From positions 1 through 37,668 of the forward strand of contig JNEM01015388.1 in NCBI GenBank assembly GCA_000697335.1: a stretch of DNA of 37,668 bases, given 5' to 3'. Shown one piece after another: positions 1-12,320 of this stretch (its first letter is position 1; the number at the start of each line of letters is the position of its first letter). Made by a program: the position numbers and the translations under genes. The notes beneath the pieces are model-generated. The model did not search any database. It saw only the letters and a program-made list of their open reading frames with translations, and was not told the origin of the DNA. The DNA comes from Conidiobolus incongruus B7586 (Eukaryota; Entomophthoromycota; Entomophthoromycetes; Entomophthorales; Conidiobolaceae).

Positions 1-1620
1 TTTTTAAAATTAAAAAAAAATTTATTTAATTCCTATTAAAATCTAAAAAATTAATTTTAATTATAACTCTTTTAATTATTAATAATATTAAAAATTATAT
101 TAAAAAACACCTTTTTATTTTAATTAGAGAATCATTATTATATTTAATTACTAGTCAGATAAATATTTTATTTATATTAACAATTAAACTTAAATTAATA
201 AATAAAAATATAAAATAATTATCTTATAATTTAACTAAGACTTAAAAAAAGTTAAAATAGCTATTATTAAATAAACTTATTGAAATATCATTAAAAACAA
301 AAAATTTATAATAAATTAATATAATTAATAAATCTTAAATTTTTTTATATAATTTTTTATTAAAACATAAATTAAGATGTTAAATTAAGTTAAATTAACC
401 CTTTTTATAAATTTTTTTAAATAAACAATATATTATTAAATGAATATTAATCAAAATAATAAATTATAATAGTATATGTTATTTTTATTTAGTTTTTAAA
501 AAATCCACTAATAACAAACTTTATATTTTTTTAAATAAAATTATTTTTAATTATTATTTTCAATATAATTTAAAAAAAACCTATTATTTTATATAATAAT
601 TATATAATATATATAAAATGATAAAGAATTTCTTAATTAAAAATAACTAGACAAAACTACTATATATAATATATTTTTTAGATTATAACTGATATAATTA
701 TAATTATTTTAGGTAATTATAAAACTAATTTATAAAAAAAAACTTTTTATAAACAAATTTAATTAATTTATAAAATATTTAATTTTTTTAATAAAATGAG
801 TTATTTTTTAAATATTAGAACTTTATTAAAGTATAAATAAAGGGTATTAACTATAAAAAAATAATTAAATCTATGTTATATATTTATTTTTATATTTTAT
901 ATATTAAAATATTTATTTTTTTCAATCAAAAAAATTCCCATTCTTTAAATTACAAATAATAGTTATAATTAAACCAAACTAATTAAAATATAATTAATAA
1001 ATATTAATTTCCTATATATAATATTTATTTAAAAATAAAATAAATTATAAAGTTAAAATAATCATCTTTATAAATTTTAATAAATAATTATTATATTTAA
1101 AAATCAATATTAGTTCTTATAATAAATTATAATAGTATATAGCTTTTTTATTTTATATTAAAAGGTATATTAAAAATAAGTTATAATTCTTTTAAAAAAA
1201 ATTAATTTTAATTAATATTTTGATAATTAATTAAAGATATTTATTGTTTTGTATATTAATTACAAAATACAAAGTTAAAACTATAAAAATAAATCTTTAT
1301 ATAAAAAGTCAAAAAAACTACTATATTTATTATATTTGTTAAATTATAACTTATGTAATTATAATTGTTTTGGGCGGTTAAAAAATATATTTGCAAGAAA
1401 AAAATTCCTATAAACAAATTTAATTAATTTATAAATCTTTAAATTTCAGTCATAAATTAAAATAATTATATTTTGAGTGTTAGAAGTTTATCAACAGTAT
1501 ACTAAAGAGTTATTGGTAATATTAAAAATTATTGATTTTATATTATTTATTTATTTTTGTTCTTTATATATTAAAAATTATATTTAATTTTAAATTTAAA
1601 AAAATTTTGACATTAATTCA
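1..1620. repeat. Diverged ~660-bp tandem array
   Basis: Very A+T-rich DNA with no gene, in which long stretches recur about 660 bp apart. The segment around 458-477 matches 1121-1140 exactly (20 nt). The block 656-780 matches 1317-1440 with scattered changes, and 320-350 matches 987-1017. The two clear copies run about 320-960 and 985-1620. A weaker third copy seems to fill 1-300, since 60-118 lines up with 682-750. The spacing drifts from 661 to 667 between the clear copies and is nearer 622-633 for the weak one, as expected for an old array with small indels. It may continue to the left of the window. I see no coding potential and no telomere-type short repeat. A+T richness inflates apparent matches, so the weak copy is less certain than the other two. 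Confidence 0.65.
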
Positions 1621-1777
1621 TTTCTATAGTATTAAATTATTTTTCTATTCCCATAAATAATTTAAAAATCTTTCCAAATATATTGAAAAATAAAACTGTC
1701 CAATTATAAAAAACACAAGAAAAAATTAATATAATTATTATTAATAGGCATAAATAATAACAAATACTCAAAAAAAG

Positions 1778-3037
1778 ATGCCAGATTTAACTACAGAATT
1801 TTTAAATTTAATACCTGAAAATTTAAGAGAAAAACATCTTAGTAATAAATCTTCTATTTTAAATCAGAAGGAATATTCAAGACCTCCTATTCAAGATTTA
1901 TTCTTGAGGGAAGCTTATCGCATAGTAAGTAAACATTTCTACTGTAATAATGATAATAATTGATAAAATATTTAGGGAGAACATATTAACAACCTCCAAA
2001 ATCACCTGATAGTAGCCAGAAGAAGTTATTTAGATGTGAGTCGACGTAAAAATACGAATAGAGACAATTTTATGAGTGATGACGATAGAGACCAGTTTGA
2101 GAAACATACCAAAATTATTATTCAAAATTGTTTAGATTGGATCCAAAAATTAGAAGAATCTGAAATTAGTATTTATTTTTTTTAATTTTTATTTTAATAC
2201 ATATTTTATTGATGGTTTGAAATAGTTCGTCAGAAGGAGTTGGAATCGAAAAGGAAATGGCAAACTTTACAGAATTTTTTTAATTCGAGTAGTAACAATG
2301 AGAATAATAATAACGAAATTATTACAACGCATCATTCTGCAATTACTTGGTTTTTGAATAAAAAATTGATGGATGTGAGTCAGAATCAGAAACGACTTCA
2401 GGAACAAAGATTGAAAAGGGAATTAGATCGTCAAGAAATGTATTTTTTTATTCAATATTTTTGGAATTAGTTTTAACTTTTGTTTTTTAGATTTAATTGG
2501 CAGACTAAAACCCCATTACCTCCAATTAATGATAACCCATCATTATATAAAGCTTTGGGATCCACCATGAAGAAGCTAGATATTAGTTCTAAAATTAAAT
2601 TTGGTATTCCTATGGTCACTACTACATCACCTGTTTTTGAACCTATAGCAACTGAAAGATCTCCAGACCCCGCCGTAGCCAGTTTGAATCCAGAACAACA
2701 GCAACTTTTAGAACTTGAAAATAAGGAGCTCATTAACCAATTCGAATCATCAATGGACCAAATCAAACAAATTGAAAAGTCATTGTTGGACATCTCATCC
2801 ATGCAATCGACTCTATCCACACATATCGCAATTCAAGCCAGAGAAACTGAAAAATTGTACGCGGACGCTGTAGATTCAACAGATTCCATGTCAGCTGCAA
2901 ATCAATATCTAGTGAAAGCGAAAGAAAATTCCGCTGGTGCTAGCAAATTTATGTTAGTATTTTTAATCATTGCAAGTTTTGTATTGTTATTTTTGGATTG
3001 GTATGATAGTCGAGGTCCGCTACTTAAATTGTTTTAG
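1778..3037 (+). CDS. UFE1: Ufe1/syntaxin-18, ER Qa-SNARE
   Basis: Four exons: 1778-1924, 1976-2168, 2226-2439, 2491-3037, giving 366 residues; introns are 51, 57 and 51 nt. The product is a tail-anchored SNARE of the endoplasmic reticulum that accepts Golgi-derived COPI vesicles, with Sec20, Use1 and Sec22 as known partners. The N-terminus (MPDLTTEF) and the FLREAYRI segment fit the syntaxin-18 N-terminal domain. The SNARE helix covers about residues 261-325 and contains EKSLLDISSMQ; the likely zero-layer Gln is in AIQARE, near residue 300. One membrane segment at about 338-354 runs into LLFLDWYDS, the hallmark C-terminus of syntaxin 18, followed by a short lumenal tail (RGPLLKLF) longer than in the human protein. 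A low-complexity Ser/Asn stretch lies in exon 3. Identity as a Ufe1/STX18 Qa-SNARE is firm; the first-exon start is the first ATG in frame. Confidence 0.93.
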
Positions 3038-6034
3038 AAACAGCTAGTATCAATTTGAATTCATTAATTAAAATAACTGATAAAGTTCTTAAGAAATTTA
3101 ATTTTATAAGAAATTTATGTTATAATGCCAAATAAGTTAAAAAATATCCTCTTGGTGAATTTTAAATAGAAATTTTGATATTTTTATAATTTGATAATAA
3201 TTAAATATGTTATTTTATTATAATTATATTGGTTCAAATTAGTTCAACTTTCATATATTTGATCAATTCAAAAACATTCTTATTTCTATAATTATCAGAA
3301 ATGATTAATATTTATATTAATAAAATATTTAATAGTATATAATTTTAAAAATAATAATTTAAAATTAAATCTTTTTAGGTAAAAAGTATATCTTGAAAAG
3401 TCAAAAGTTTAAAAGTTATTGATTAAAAAGTTTATTTTAATTTAATATATAGTTTTATATCAATGTGATGCTAATATTTTGAATTTATTTAATTTTTTGA
3501 AGTGTTTTAAAAGCTAAATATGAATTGAAAATTATATGTAATTAAATCATTTTTTATATTGTTGAATATTATATTGATATTCAATAGGATGATAATTAAT
3601 GCAAAGAATTAATATAATATTAGGATATTTTTATTAATAAAATTATTTTCTGTCTTTCATATTACATCTTATTACAATATTATTCAATACTTTTTTTGAT
3701 TATGTTTATTCTGCCAAATTTTAATAAACCAACAAGTTTTTTATTCAAGGAAAAAGAATTCAAGTTATAAATATATAGTATTAGATACTCGAACAAATGT
3801 CAATTTCAATAATTCAGACTGATAGTAATCTTAGATTATTGAATTATTATTTGATTCGAATTAATGTTATACAATTTCCCGAGAATAAAATCCAGTTTAT
3901 TAATATCCAGTTAAAGGAAACTGTAACTGTATATGCAGTTATAATAATTGTATTTTTAAAGCTATTTCTCTACATTGAAACAGTATGTTTAATTTTTTAT
4001 TATGAAGATTGATATTCATTGTTTCATGGTGCTATTATTGGATTCATCAACTTATCTTGATTAATAGTTTATAGGTATTTTTGGTTTTTCAAGAACAAAT
4101 TTATATTATCTATGCATACTTTAACCATTGTTGAATTATTTGATAACAAGCATAAATAATTTTTTAAAATTTTAACTAAATTCAAGTTTAATACATTTTG
4201 CATTAAATATTAGATATAAATTTAGATTTATTTTGAAATTTGAATTATTTATATTCAATTTATTTTCAAATTATATATACGCGTCATGGAATAATAGCTT
4301 AGAGAATATATAGAACCAATTATTACAAATTATTTCAAATTTTTGTTAGATGAGTTCATGTTGATAAGTTTTGAAATCAAAAGTTATCAAGTGAACTATC
4401 TTGATATTATCCTTCAAATATGTTAATAATAAAATATTAAAGTAGTTGAAAAAATAGCTAGCAACTCCAAAGTTCATAAACATTAATTAAAAAACTAATT
4501 ATCTGATTATTAAATTATTAAACTAGGCAAAATTTAACCTGTATTATATTATATTATATTAAAAAATTCTTAATTAGTGTTGGATTAATATTAATAATTC
4601 AATTTAGTCTAGTTGTAAATTTATCATCACATTGGAATTTTTTGTATACGCAACATTTTTAAAATTTTGGAAATATTATAAGTAATAAATATTGAGACAA
4701 TATATCAATAATGTAAATTTATTATCATGGTATATTTTTTTATCTATTATATCCGAAGCTAATGTTAAATTAAAAAAATAGGTGAAACCTAGTATAATAA
4801 CAACTTGAATATTAAGGTTGACAATTAATTATGAATTAGAAGAGTAGTTATTCTATTCAACATGATTCAATCTAAGTTGCAAGCTTATTTTATTTGGGTT
4901 TGCAGCATGAATTTCTGATATGAGGCATTCTTCATATTGACGAAGTTTCTTTATAAGAATGTTTTATTAATATGAAAACTCCGAAGTCCAAAATTGTTAA
5001 CATTTTTAATATTCCTCAGTATTTTTTTTGCATTTAAAACAGTAAAACGTTTCATGGAAATTAATAGAATTTCTTGAACTTTCTACAATGTTAAATTTCA
5101 TATAATACTTAATAAAACTTGAAATTCAAAAATAAAATTTAATATTAAATAATTTTTTTAGATATATACAAAAAGTGATCAACAATAAGATTAATTCAAA
5201 TTCCTGTTAATAGAGATAGCAAAATACAAATAATTCAAGGGATTATTATTGGCTAAACTTTAATTTTCAAATATTTTCCGAACTAATTATTGAAAATAAG
5301 AAATTAGACAAAACGATTTTAATGATAGGATTATGCTAATCATTATTTTCAATGGATTTTATGTTTGTTATAAGTTGATTTTGTAAATGAAATCATTGTA
5401 ATCTTGCTAATTGATTTAGAATTGTGACTGATGTTAAATTAAGTTTAATTATTATCGCTATTATGAACAAAAAGATGAGGATATGTGCATCTTAAATTCA
5501 ATTGAAAGCATAAAAAAGAAATGAAATTGAATATATGCAAAATGAGCAAATCCAAATTTTTTGTCGATACTTATAGCATTCAATGGAGAGAGCCAATCAG
5601 TTGGAGGGATTTAAAACAGTCTCGTAGTGGTTGATTTTCTAAATCTGGCATGTGAGTAAATTCTCCTCCCATCCTCCATGCTAATAGGAACGAATGAGCC
5701 TATTTTAGTTTGTTTATCTCAATTCACTATCCTCAATCCCATTGAATGAATTTTGTCTCACTCTCCAAACCCCTCTTAAATCATTTTCTCTATATTTTAT
5801 CACCATCCACATTTTACATTCATAAACACATAAATATTATATTAAATACGAACCTTTAATCGAGGACATCAATCTAGTTTTTTACCCTTGTTTTTGCTTA
5901 GTGTAACGTGTGAACTGAATATCTTATTCAGGGATTCTTGGTTTAATTTTTTATTGTATGCATATATAAATTAGTATTATATTAGTCGACTTATATATCG
6001 TTAGTTATATATATAAATATATATTCTGAAAACT
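3038..6034. other. Intergenic region, no gene seen
   Basis: About 3 kb of A+T-rich sequence. The longest reading frame (3797-4012, 71 codons) is rich in Ile, Leu and Tyr, as random A+T-rich DNA would be, has no recognisable motif and is not supported. The last 450 bases are clearly richer in G+C and pyrimidines and look like the promoter and leader of the RasGEF gene; they are listed separately. Confidence 0.6.
5580..5830 (+). promoter_or_regulatory. G+C-richer promoter/leader patch with CCAAT box
   Basis: This patch stands out from its A+T-rich surroundings. It contains CCAATCA at 5593-5599, the preferred site of the HAP/NF-Y complex, and a long pyrimidine-rich run on the plus strand (about 5720-5820), typical of fungal transcription starts. 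Between them, 5652-5708 has the form of a leader intron: GTGAGT donor, a GCTAAT branch-site match near 5680 and a TTTTAG acceptor. Its 57 nt is the usual intron size in this window. The RasGEF start codon lies about 330 bases downstream. No transcript evidence is available, so the leader intron is an inference. Confidence 0.4.
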
Positions 6035-9000
6035 ATGGTACTCCTAGCTAAATCTATTTGTGACCACCAAAGTGACGATATTTCTTTACTACTCTTTCGA
6101 CAAGGCGATGTCATTCATGTTATGGAACAACGTGATACAGGTTGGTGGGATGGAATATGTCACGGTAGGAGAGGTTGGTTTCCGAGTCATTTTGTTATCT
6201 TTTTGACGGAAGAAGAACTCAAAGCTGTCGAAGCCCAAATTCCAGAATGGTTAAATACCGAAGAATCCGAACTCATTAAAGGTGTAAGTTTTTGGATAAT
6301 AATCTTTATTTATTAATAATATTATATTAATTCTATAATATTATTAAACAATGTTATTTCTGTATTGCTCACTTATTTTTATTTTATAGATAAAAGATTT
6401 GCGTTTTGCAGAAAAGAAAAATCCTAGCGAGCATAATTATAATTCTATAAAGGGAGATTTCAACCAACAAGGGCCAATATCTCAAACTGAACAAGATAAG
6501 TCAAAGTTTTCCAAAGGAAATACTTCAAATATAAATGGTGAGCTACCGAACGACCATACTAATGGGCTCGGGAAATCTAGTGAATATAAAAAGTATCATA
6601 GTAGGACTAACAGTAATATAGACTCAGGAATATCGGTTACGGATGATATCGGTATGGATCATTTATCTATGGAATCGATTGGTGATCAACTTAATGAGTC
6701 GGATTGGTATTTGAAGCAGAGAGAAGAGTTCTTAACTAACTTGTATAGGGAAGCTACCCCTAATAAGGTATATTTTCTAATTTGAATTTTCATTTACCAG
6801 TGAATTTATATACCATTTTATTTGTCTAGTTTGTAGATTGTCCTGAGCAACTACCACTGTTTTGGGTGTACAAACAAGATGATCAACAGCATAAATATTA
6901 TATCAATCTATTGTCTCAAGAGTGTACACGAACTCTTCCTAATCCGGACCCAATTTTCAATTCAATGGTAATTAGGTGCTCATATTTTGTCTTTTTTATA
7001 ATTTATCAATTTCTCTACATAAAAATCATACAACCTTATAAACTGAAACTAACATTATTTATTTAGTTTGGTCACACTAGACCAATATCTCCAGTGAGCT
7101 CAGATGACTCGGATGATACAGAAAGTGCCAATAATATCGATGTTCCAAATGCAGAAATTCTAGCTAGAAGAAATAGGAAACCTTCCAATCTAATGACAAG
7201 GTCATCAAATTCACGATCTGGATCTGGTGACTTATCCGTTACAACTACCTGGGATACGATTTCATCCGAGCTTACTTTGGCTATATTTAGTTTGAATTCA
7301 GCTATTAAGAGAAAAGTAAAGTGGGATTATATGTACCACACTCATGTTTCTGTGCACAGAGTGAAAAATATCCTTAAAATAATAGAATTAGCAAATTTAA
7401 GTCACAAAGATTCCCAAGCTGACGATAATGCAACAGTTGCATCTTCTGAGCAATCCGATGCAGGTGATCAATCATCTGTCAAATTTCAATCTAACTCAAT
7501 TATATCATTCAAAGATGAAAAGCTCAAAACACTCTATCACGAGATCTTAAAGCAACTAACTCAGCTAATCCTTCATTCTCGATCAGCTTCATCGGTGTGG
7601 CCATCTCCCGAAGCAGCATCTGAACTTCTTTCAACATCAGAGCAAACCTTAGTTCTGGCAAAGAGCATTATATCAAGAGCACAAGAGTTAAAAATACCTG
7701 CTGACAACTCTACTGAAGATTCGCAAGAGATTATGAACTTAATTAATATGAAATTTGAAACGGAAGATCAAAGCTGCGAATTATTGAATAAAGTATCCAA
7801 TATGGCAGCTGAAGTATCGTACTTAGTTACACAGACTCGTCGTTTAATTTCTGATTATCCAGATATTACCTTGAAAACTTCGAAAAGATTGATACTTGCA
7901 GTTGGGGAGATCTTAGCAGTTGTGAATGGATTCACAGTGAATGACTGCAATGAGCATTTGGCATCTATTTTTAATTCTGATAAATCCCGTGCATTTGAAG
8001 AAGTAGGAAACTTTGTCGTTAGTATCCAAAGCAAATCCACTAATTTTATTTGCTCTTCGCAGCATAAGAATTCTCCTAGTTTCAAATCTAAAGTAGCTGA
8101 TTTGAATCATAATATTCTGATGACTGCGGCTCGACTTGAAACTGCGATATATCGATTGATCATATCTGGAAAGATACTCATTGATGATAGGGATCAATTT
8201 GAGCAATTTTTACTAAAGAAAGAAATCAATAGGTTCTTGGCGAATCTGGACTCTGGTAGACCATTTTTAGGGTCCGAAAAGATAATGAATTTGCTAGATT
8301 TTAAGCCAAGAAGACCGATGTCAATGAACTTTCATCATATTCCATTGGTTTCTCCTTCAATTACTACATCTTTTGATTTAGAAGCATCGAGTATTGAATC
8401 CAATCAAAACATACAAAGATCTTTGTCGACTCCAGCAAACGTCAATGCTGATCAGACTCTAACAACGTTATCTGGTAATCAAACATCTGAAACCAATTTG
8501 GCACCTATCGTTGCAAATAGACACTCTTCGAGTCGATCAGTCGCTTCATCAATATCTTCCATGACGGAAAACTTTGAAGATACGCAACTACCAACCTCTA
8601 TCCCAACAATTAGAACCAATTCTATTCGAAAACTTGAAGAAACCCCTTGGTTCTTGAAGCCAGACTATGATCCTGAGCATATAGTCATTGTTGATAATGT
8701 TGTGAAAGGAGGCACTCTAAATGCTCTAGTTGAAAGATTGACTTCTCACGATCACTTAGACACTTCTTTCATTATGACCTTTCTTTTAACATATCGTACC
8801 TTTACCAATACTGTAGAATTTCTGGATTTGCTATTTCGAAGATATTCTCTTAAATGCCCCGTAGGTCTTCAGCCTGATGATCAAGAACTTTGGAGAGAGA
8901 AAAAACTTAAACCTGTAAGGTTAAGAGTATTCAGTGTGTTAAAGACGTGGTTGGAAAGTTTTTACCTTGAGGAGGAAGATTCCAAAGGCTTAGAAAATCT

Positions 9001-10055
9001 TCGCCATTTTGCAAGTACGACAATGAGCGAAAGTAACACAGCTTCAGCTGGAGTCCTAATGAAATTAGTCAAAAAGCGCAAAGAATCGTCGGATGGTAAC
9101 TTTAGGAAGATGGTTCGAAGTTTGAGAGAAGCTCCTACCCCAATACTTCCTAAAAATTTATCCAAATTCAAACTATTAGACTTAGACCCATTAGAAATTG
9201 CTAGACAGTTGACAATTGTAGATTCTAAACTTTATAACGATTTGAAACCCGTTGAATTTTTAAATAAGGCTTGGAGTCGAAAAGATAATATATCTAGTCC
9301 GAATGTCACCCGTTTGATTGAAAGATTTAACCAAGTATGTTATTATTAGAATCGTGATGTTATTAGCATATTAACTAATTTTATTATGTTAGGTTAATTA
9401 TTGGGTGGCAGAAAGTATTTTGACTCAGCATGATGCTAAAAAGAGATGTACCGTTATCAGAAGATTTATTGCTGTCGCTGACTGTTGTGCCCAACTTAAT
9501 AATTTCAGTGGTGTAATGGCTATTTTAGCAGGCTTCAATATGGCCCCAGTATTTCGATTGAAAAGGACATGGGATGTAAGTATTTTTAATTCATTATATT
9601 AATTCAATTTATTAATCTTAAAATTTTAGTTAATCACTGGAAAACCTTTGGCAACATTAGAAAATCTGAAGAGAACTATGGATTCGTCAAAGAATTTTGC
9701 AGAATATCGTGAGTTACTTCATTCCGTTAATCCACCATGCGTTCCATTCTTAGGAGTGTATCTCACCGATTTAACCTTCAATGAAGATGGCAATCCCAAC
9801 TACCTGCCCAAGCAACCTCATCTAATCAACTTCGGTAAACAAGCAAAGACTGCTGAGATCATTCGCGAGATTCAAGGGTACCAAAACTCTCACTACAATT
9901 TGGATGCAGTTGCTGAGATTCAAGATTATCTAACGGAACAAATTTCCAAAGCGAAAAATTTGGCGCAATTGTACGAATTAAGTTTACAGATGGAGCCAAA
10001 AGAAAGAGAAGATGAAAAAATTGCTAGACTATTGCACGAGTCGGGCTTCTTGTAA
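6035..10055 (+). CDS. CDC25: Ras guanine-nucleotide exchange factor, Cdc25-type
   Basis: Six exons: 6035-6283, 6390-6767, 6830-6967, 7067-9334, 9393-9575, 9630-10055, giving 1213 residues; introns are 54-106 nt. It should catalyse GDP-to-GTP exchange on Ras at the plasma membrane and so drive cAMP or MAPK signalling. Residues about 4-57 are an SH3 domain (GWWDGICHGRRGWFPSHFV). Residues about 214-250 resemble a WW domain (FWVYKQ...YYIN) but lack the second Trp. A Ser/Asn-rich middle follows, then RasGEF_N from about 793 (VVKGGTLNALVERL, MTFLLTYRTF) and the catalytic CDC25 domain from about 960 to 1195 (ARQLTIVDSKLY, NYWVAESIL, PCVPFLGVYLTDLTF). This SH3-plus-RasGEF layout is that of fungal Cdc25/Ste6-type proteins. 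The symbol is by family; which Ras it serves is not shown here. The start is the first ATG, just before the SH3 domain. Confidence 0.93.
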
Positions 10056-12100
10056 ATAATGGAATTTAAGATATTGTTTTGATTATATCTTCTCGATATT
10101 AGTAATAGTGATCATTTAATTATAATCATCATAATATAAATCGTACAATATTTAATGAAACAAACTATTTTTCAATATCTATATCTTAATCCCATCATAA
10201 TTTTTGATACAGTATATATGCATATAACTTTGAAATTTAGTACTTTTTCTTTTCTATTCCATATATAATCTCATAAAATTTATTAAATTTATTTTTGATT
10301 AATTATTCATAAAGTAATGGTAAATAGCAGTTTTAGAATTATAAAATAAATATTAAATAAATAAGCTATTTATTACATTTGTTAATTCTTTATTAAATAT
10401 TATTAAAATTATCAAGGATGTAAATATATATAGAAATCAGCTCGAAATTTAGCTCATAACATGGAAAAAGATCATTTGTTTACTAATCTATTTACATTAT
10501 CACAATCTTAAATTATTAACACGATATTGAATAATATTTTTATTAGAGAATTCTATATCTAATAAACTCACTCTGCAAATAATTTTCACAATCAATTTGT
10601 ATATTTATTGTTAACTAATAATAGAAGCATAAGTTTACATTGATAATTTTTGGAACAATCACCTAATGATATAATTTTTTTGACGGTTAATTGCCATAAA
10701 AATGATAAATTTAATCAATGGTCTCTTAGTTAGAAAAGGGAATTATTATATTCAATATAAGTATCATTAACATGTTATATTTGTTTGAGACTAACCATGT
10801 ATTAATTATTATTTTATATTTTAAATAATAGAACTATCATCAGCATTCTATTATTCAAAAATTAGTTCAATTATCACCCTTCTCTAACTTGCAATACTCC
10901 ATTTGAGAATTTATCAAAGATTAAAGAGATTAAAAATGTAGAAAATAACAGTTTTAAAGTGAATTCCAATGGTAAACAAGAAAGAATATACTGTAACTAT
11001 ACGTCATGTAGAGAAAGAATACTTAATTGAATCCAAAACCTCTGAATCACAATCCGAAGATATTCGCACCAATTACTTTCAAGGTTATATGATATTTATT
11101 CTCTAATACTTTACATTTGGAAAATACTTTAAACCGCCTTCAATAAATTGAATTATCTTCAAATTTTACTAATGTACTTCAAAGTGTATGAATTACTAAT
11201 TCAAGGTTTACAACCTATTTTGCAGATTATTATGCTTGTTCTGGTAAACAATAAGGATTTAATATCGTTATTGAGATCAAGAATATTGAATCGAGAAAAT
11301 CATTTAATCAAAATCGCAACTGGTTTTACTGGGAATTAACCATATTATCATTAATATAAGTACATTTTAACTTGACATATATTTGTACCGAAAAAAAGCA
11401 AATTGTTATATACTCAATTGGATGAAGCTTCATTAATTCAGAAAGAAATTGAATCAAGGAAATTAATTAGCTATTTTAATAAAGCCAAAATCATTGTAAT
11501 ACTATAAATTTTCAACACTGGTTAACTTATTTAATAAAGAATTGAATATAGATAACAAAACCCAAAGTTGAAGCACTATAGTAATTTTAAATTAGATTAA
11601 TTTGAAATAATAATTAATGAGTATTATCTTTAATTTTTAAATCTAAAAAAATAATTTAATAATTAAAATAAAATAAAATTAATTTTAAAAATTTAAAATA
11701 ATATAATTAAATTATAATTTATTATAAAGAAAAAAATAATTTTTTTTAAAATTAAATTTATATCAAAATATAAAACTTTAGTAAATGAATAATTATTAAA
11801 TAATTTAATTTCAGTTATTTATTAAATTATCATTAATGGATTTCTAAATATTTTATTATTAAAACTATAAATCATTTAATATAAAGGTTTTTTATTTAGT
11901 TGTACTAAATTCAAATTTAATTAGTAATGTTTATATATATATATATATATAACAAATTGAAATTTATATTTAAATATTTCAGAATTTAACTACTATATTA
12001 TACTTTTTAAATTATTATTGAATCCTATAAACTTAATTTGATAGACTTTAATGGATTAATAATATCATTATTATTATTTATTTTGAATTTTTGATTAAAA
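10056..12100. other. Intergenic region with a weak coding-like remnant
   Basis: A+T-rich DNA after the RasGEF gene. At 10971-11081 a frame from ATG gives MVNKKEYTVTIRHVEKEYLI and onward with fairly ordinary codon use, and 11222-11339 is open in another frame ending ...IATGFTGN. I could not connect them by splice sites and recognise no family, so I treat them as a possible gene remnant or chance. A (TA)n tract lies at 11932-11950. Nothing else is evident. Confidence 0.4.
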
Positions 12101-12320
12101 TTAATGAACAAACTATAAATTAATCACTGAATAAACCTGAATCACTTGTAGAGTTTAAATTTGATTTTATCCTACCGATAATGAATAGTTACAACATATC
12201 AAATTTAACAAAATCAAAGTTAGTTATTTGATTCTTTTATAATTGCGAAGTGCTGTGCTTATTTGGAGTGTGTGTTCTGTGAGAATATTACTGCTCATCA
12301 AATGGTATGCGCTACTTTAT
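12100..12320 (+). pseudogene. Isolated fossil of a RING-gene first exon
   Basis: The stretch 12245-12317 matches the first exon of the RING gene at 13583 codon by codon. Here it reads AKCCAYLECVFCENITAHQM, against MKCCICLDCIFCKNDAVDKV there. The match continues to the donor position (...TTAT|GTATTT) and, more weakly, 100-150 bases upstream. The ATG has become GCG, and the second zinc-ligand Cys of the CCIC motif is Tyr. No second exon (CGH..H) follows. It is therefore a decayed partial duplicate of the neighbouring gene, not an expressed gene. Similarity is by eye but covers about 24 aligned codons without a gap or stop. Confidence 0.65.

Noticed and set aside
2473-2820. 115-codon open frame (-) opposite UFE1
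   Set aside because: Shadow of the UFE1 fourth exon, which is strongly supported by SNARE conservation.
3797-4012. 71-codon open frame (+) between UFE1 and the RasGEF gene
   Set aside because: Composition is that of random A+T-rich DNA (Ile, Leu, Tyr), with no motif and no joining exons.
5583-5627. Short upstream ATG frame (14 codons) before the RasGEF gene
   Set aside because: Too short to be a gene and not in frame with the RasGEF; could at most be an upstream open frame if the leader starts this early.
12245-12317. Independent intact RING gene at 12.2 kb
   Set aside because: Start codon and one zinc ligand are missing and the other exons are absent; it is better read as a fossil duplicate.
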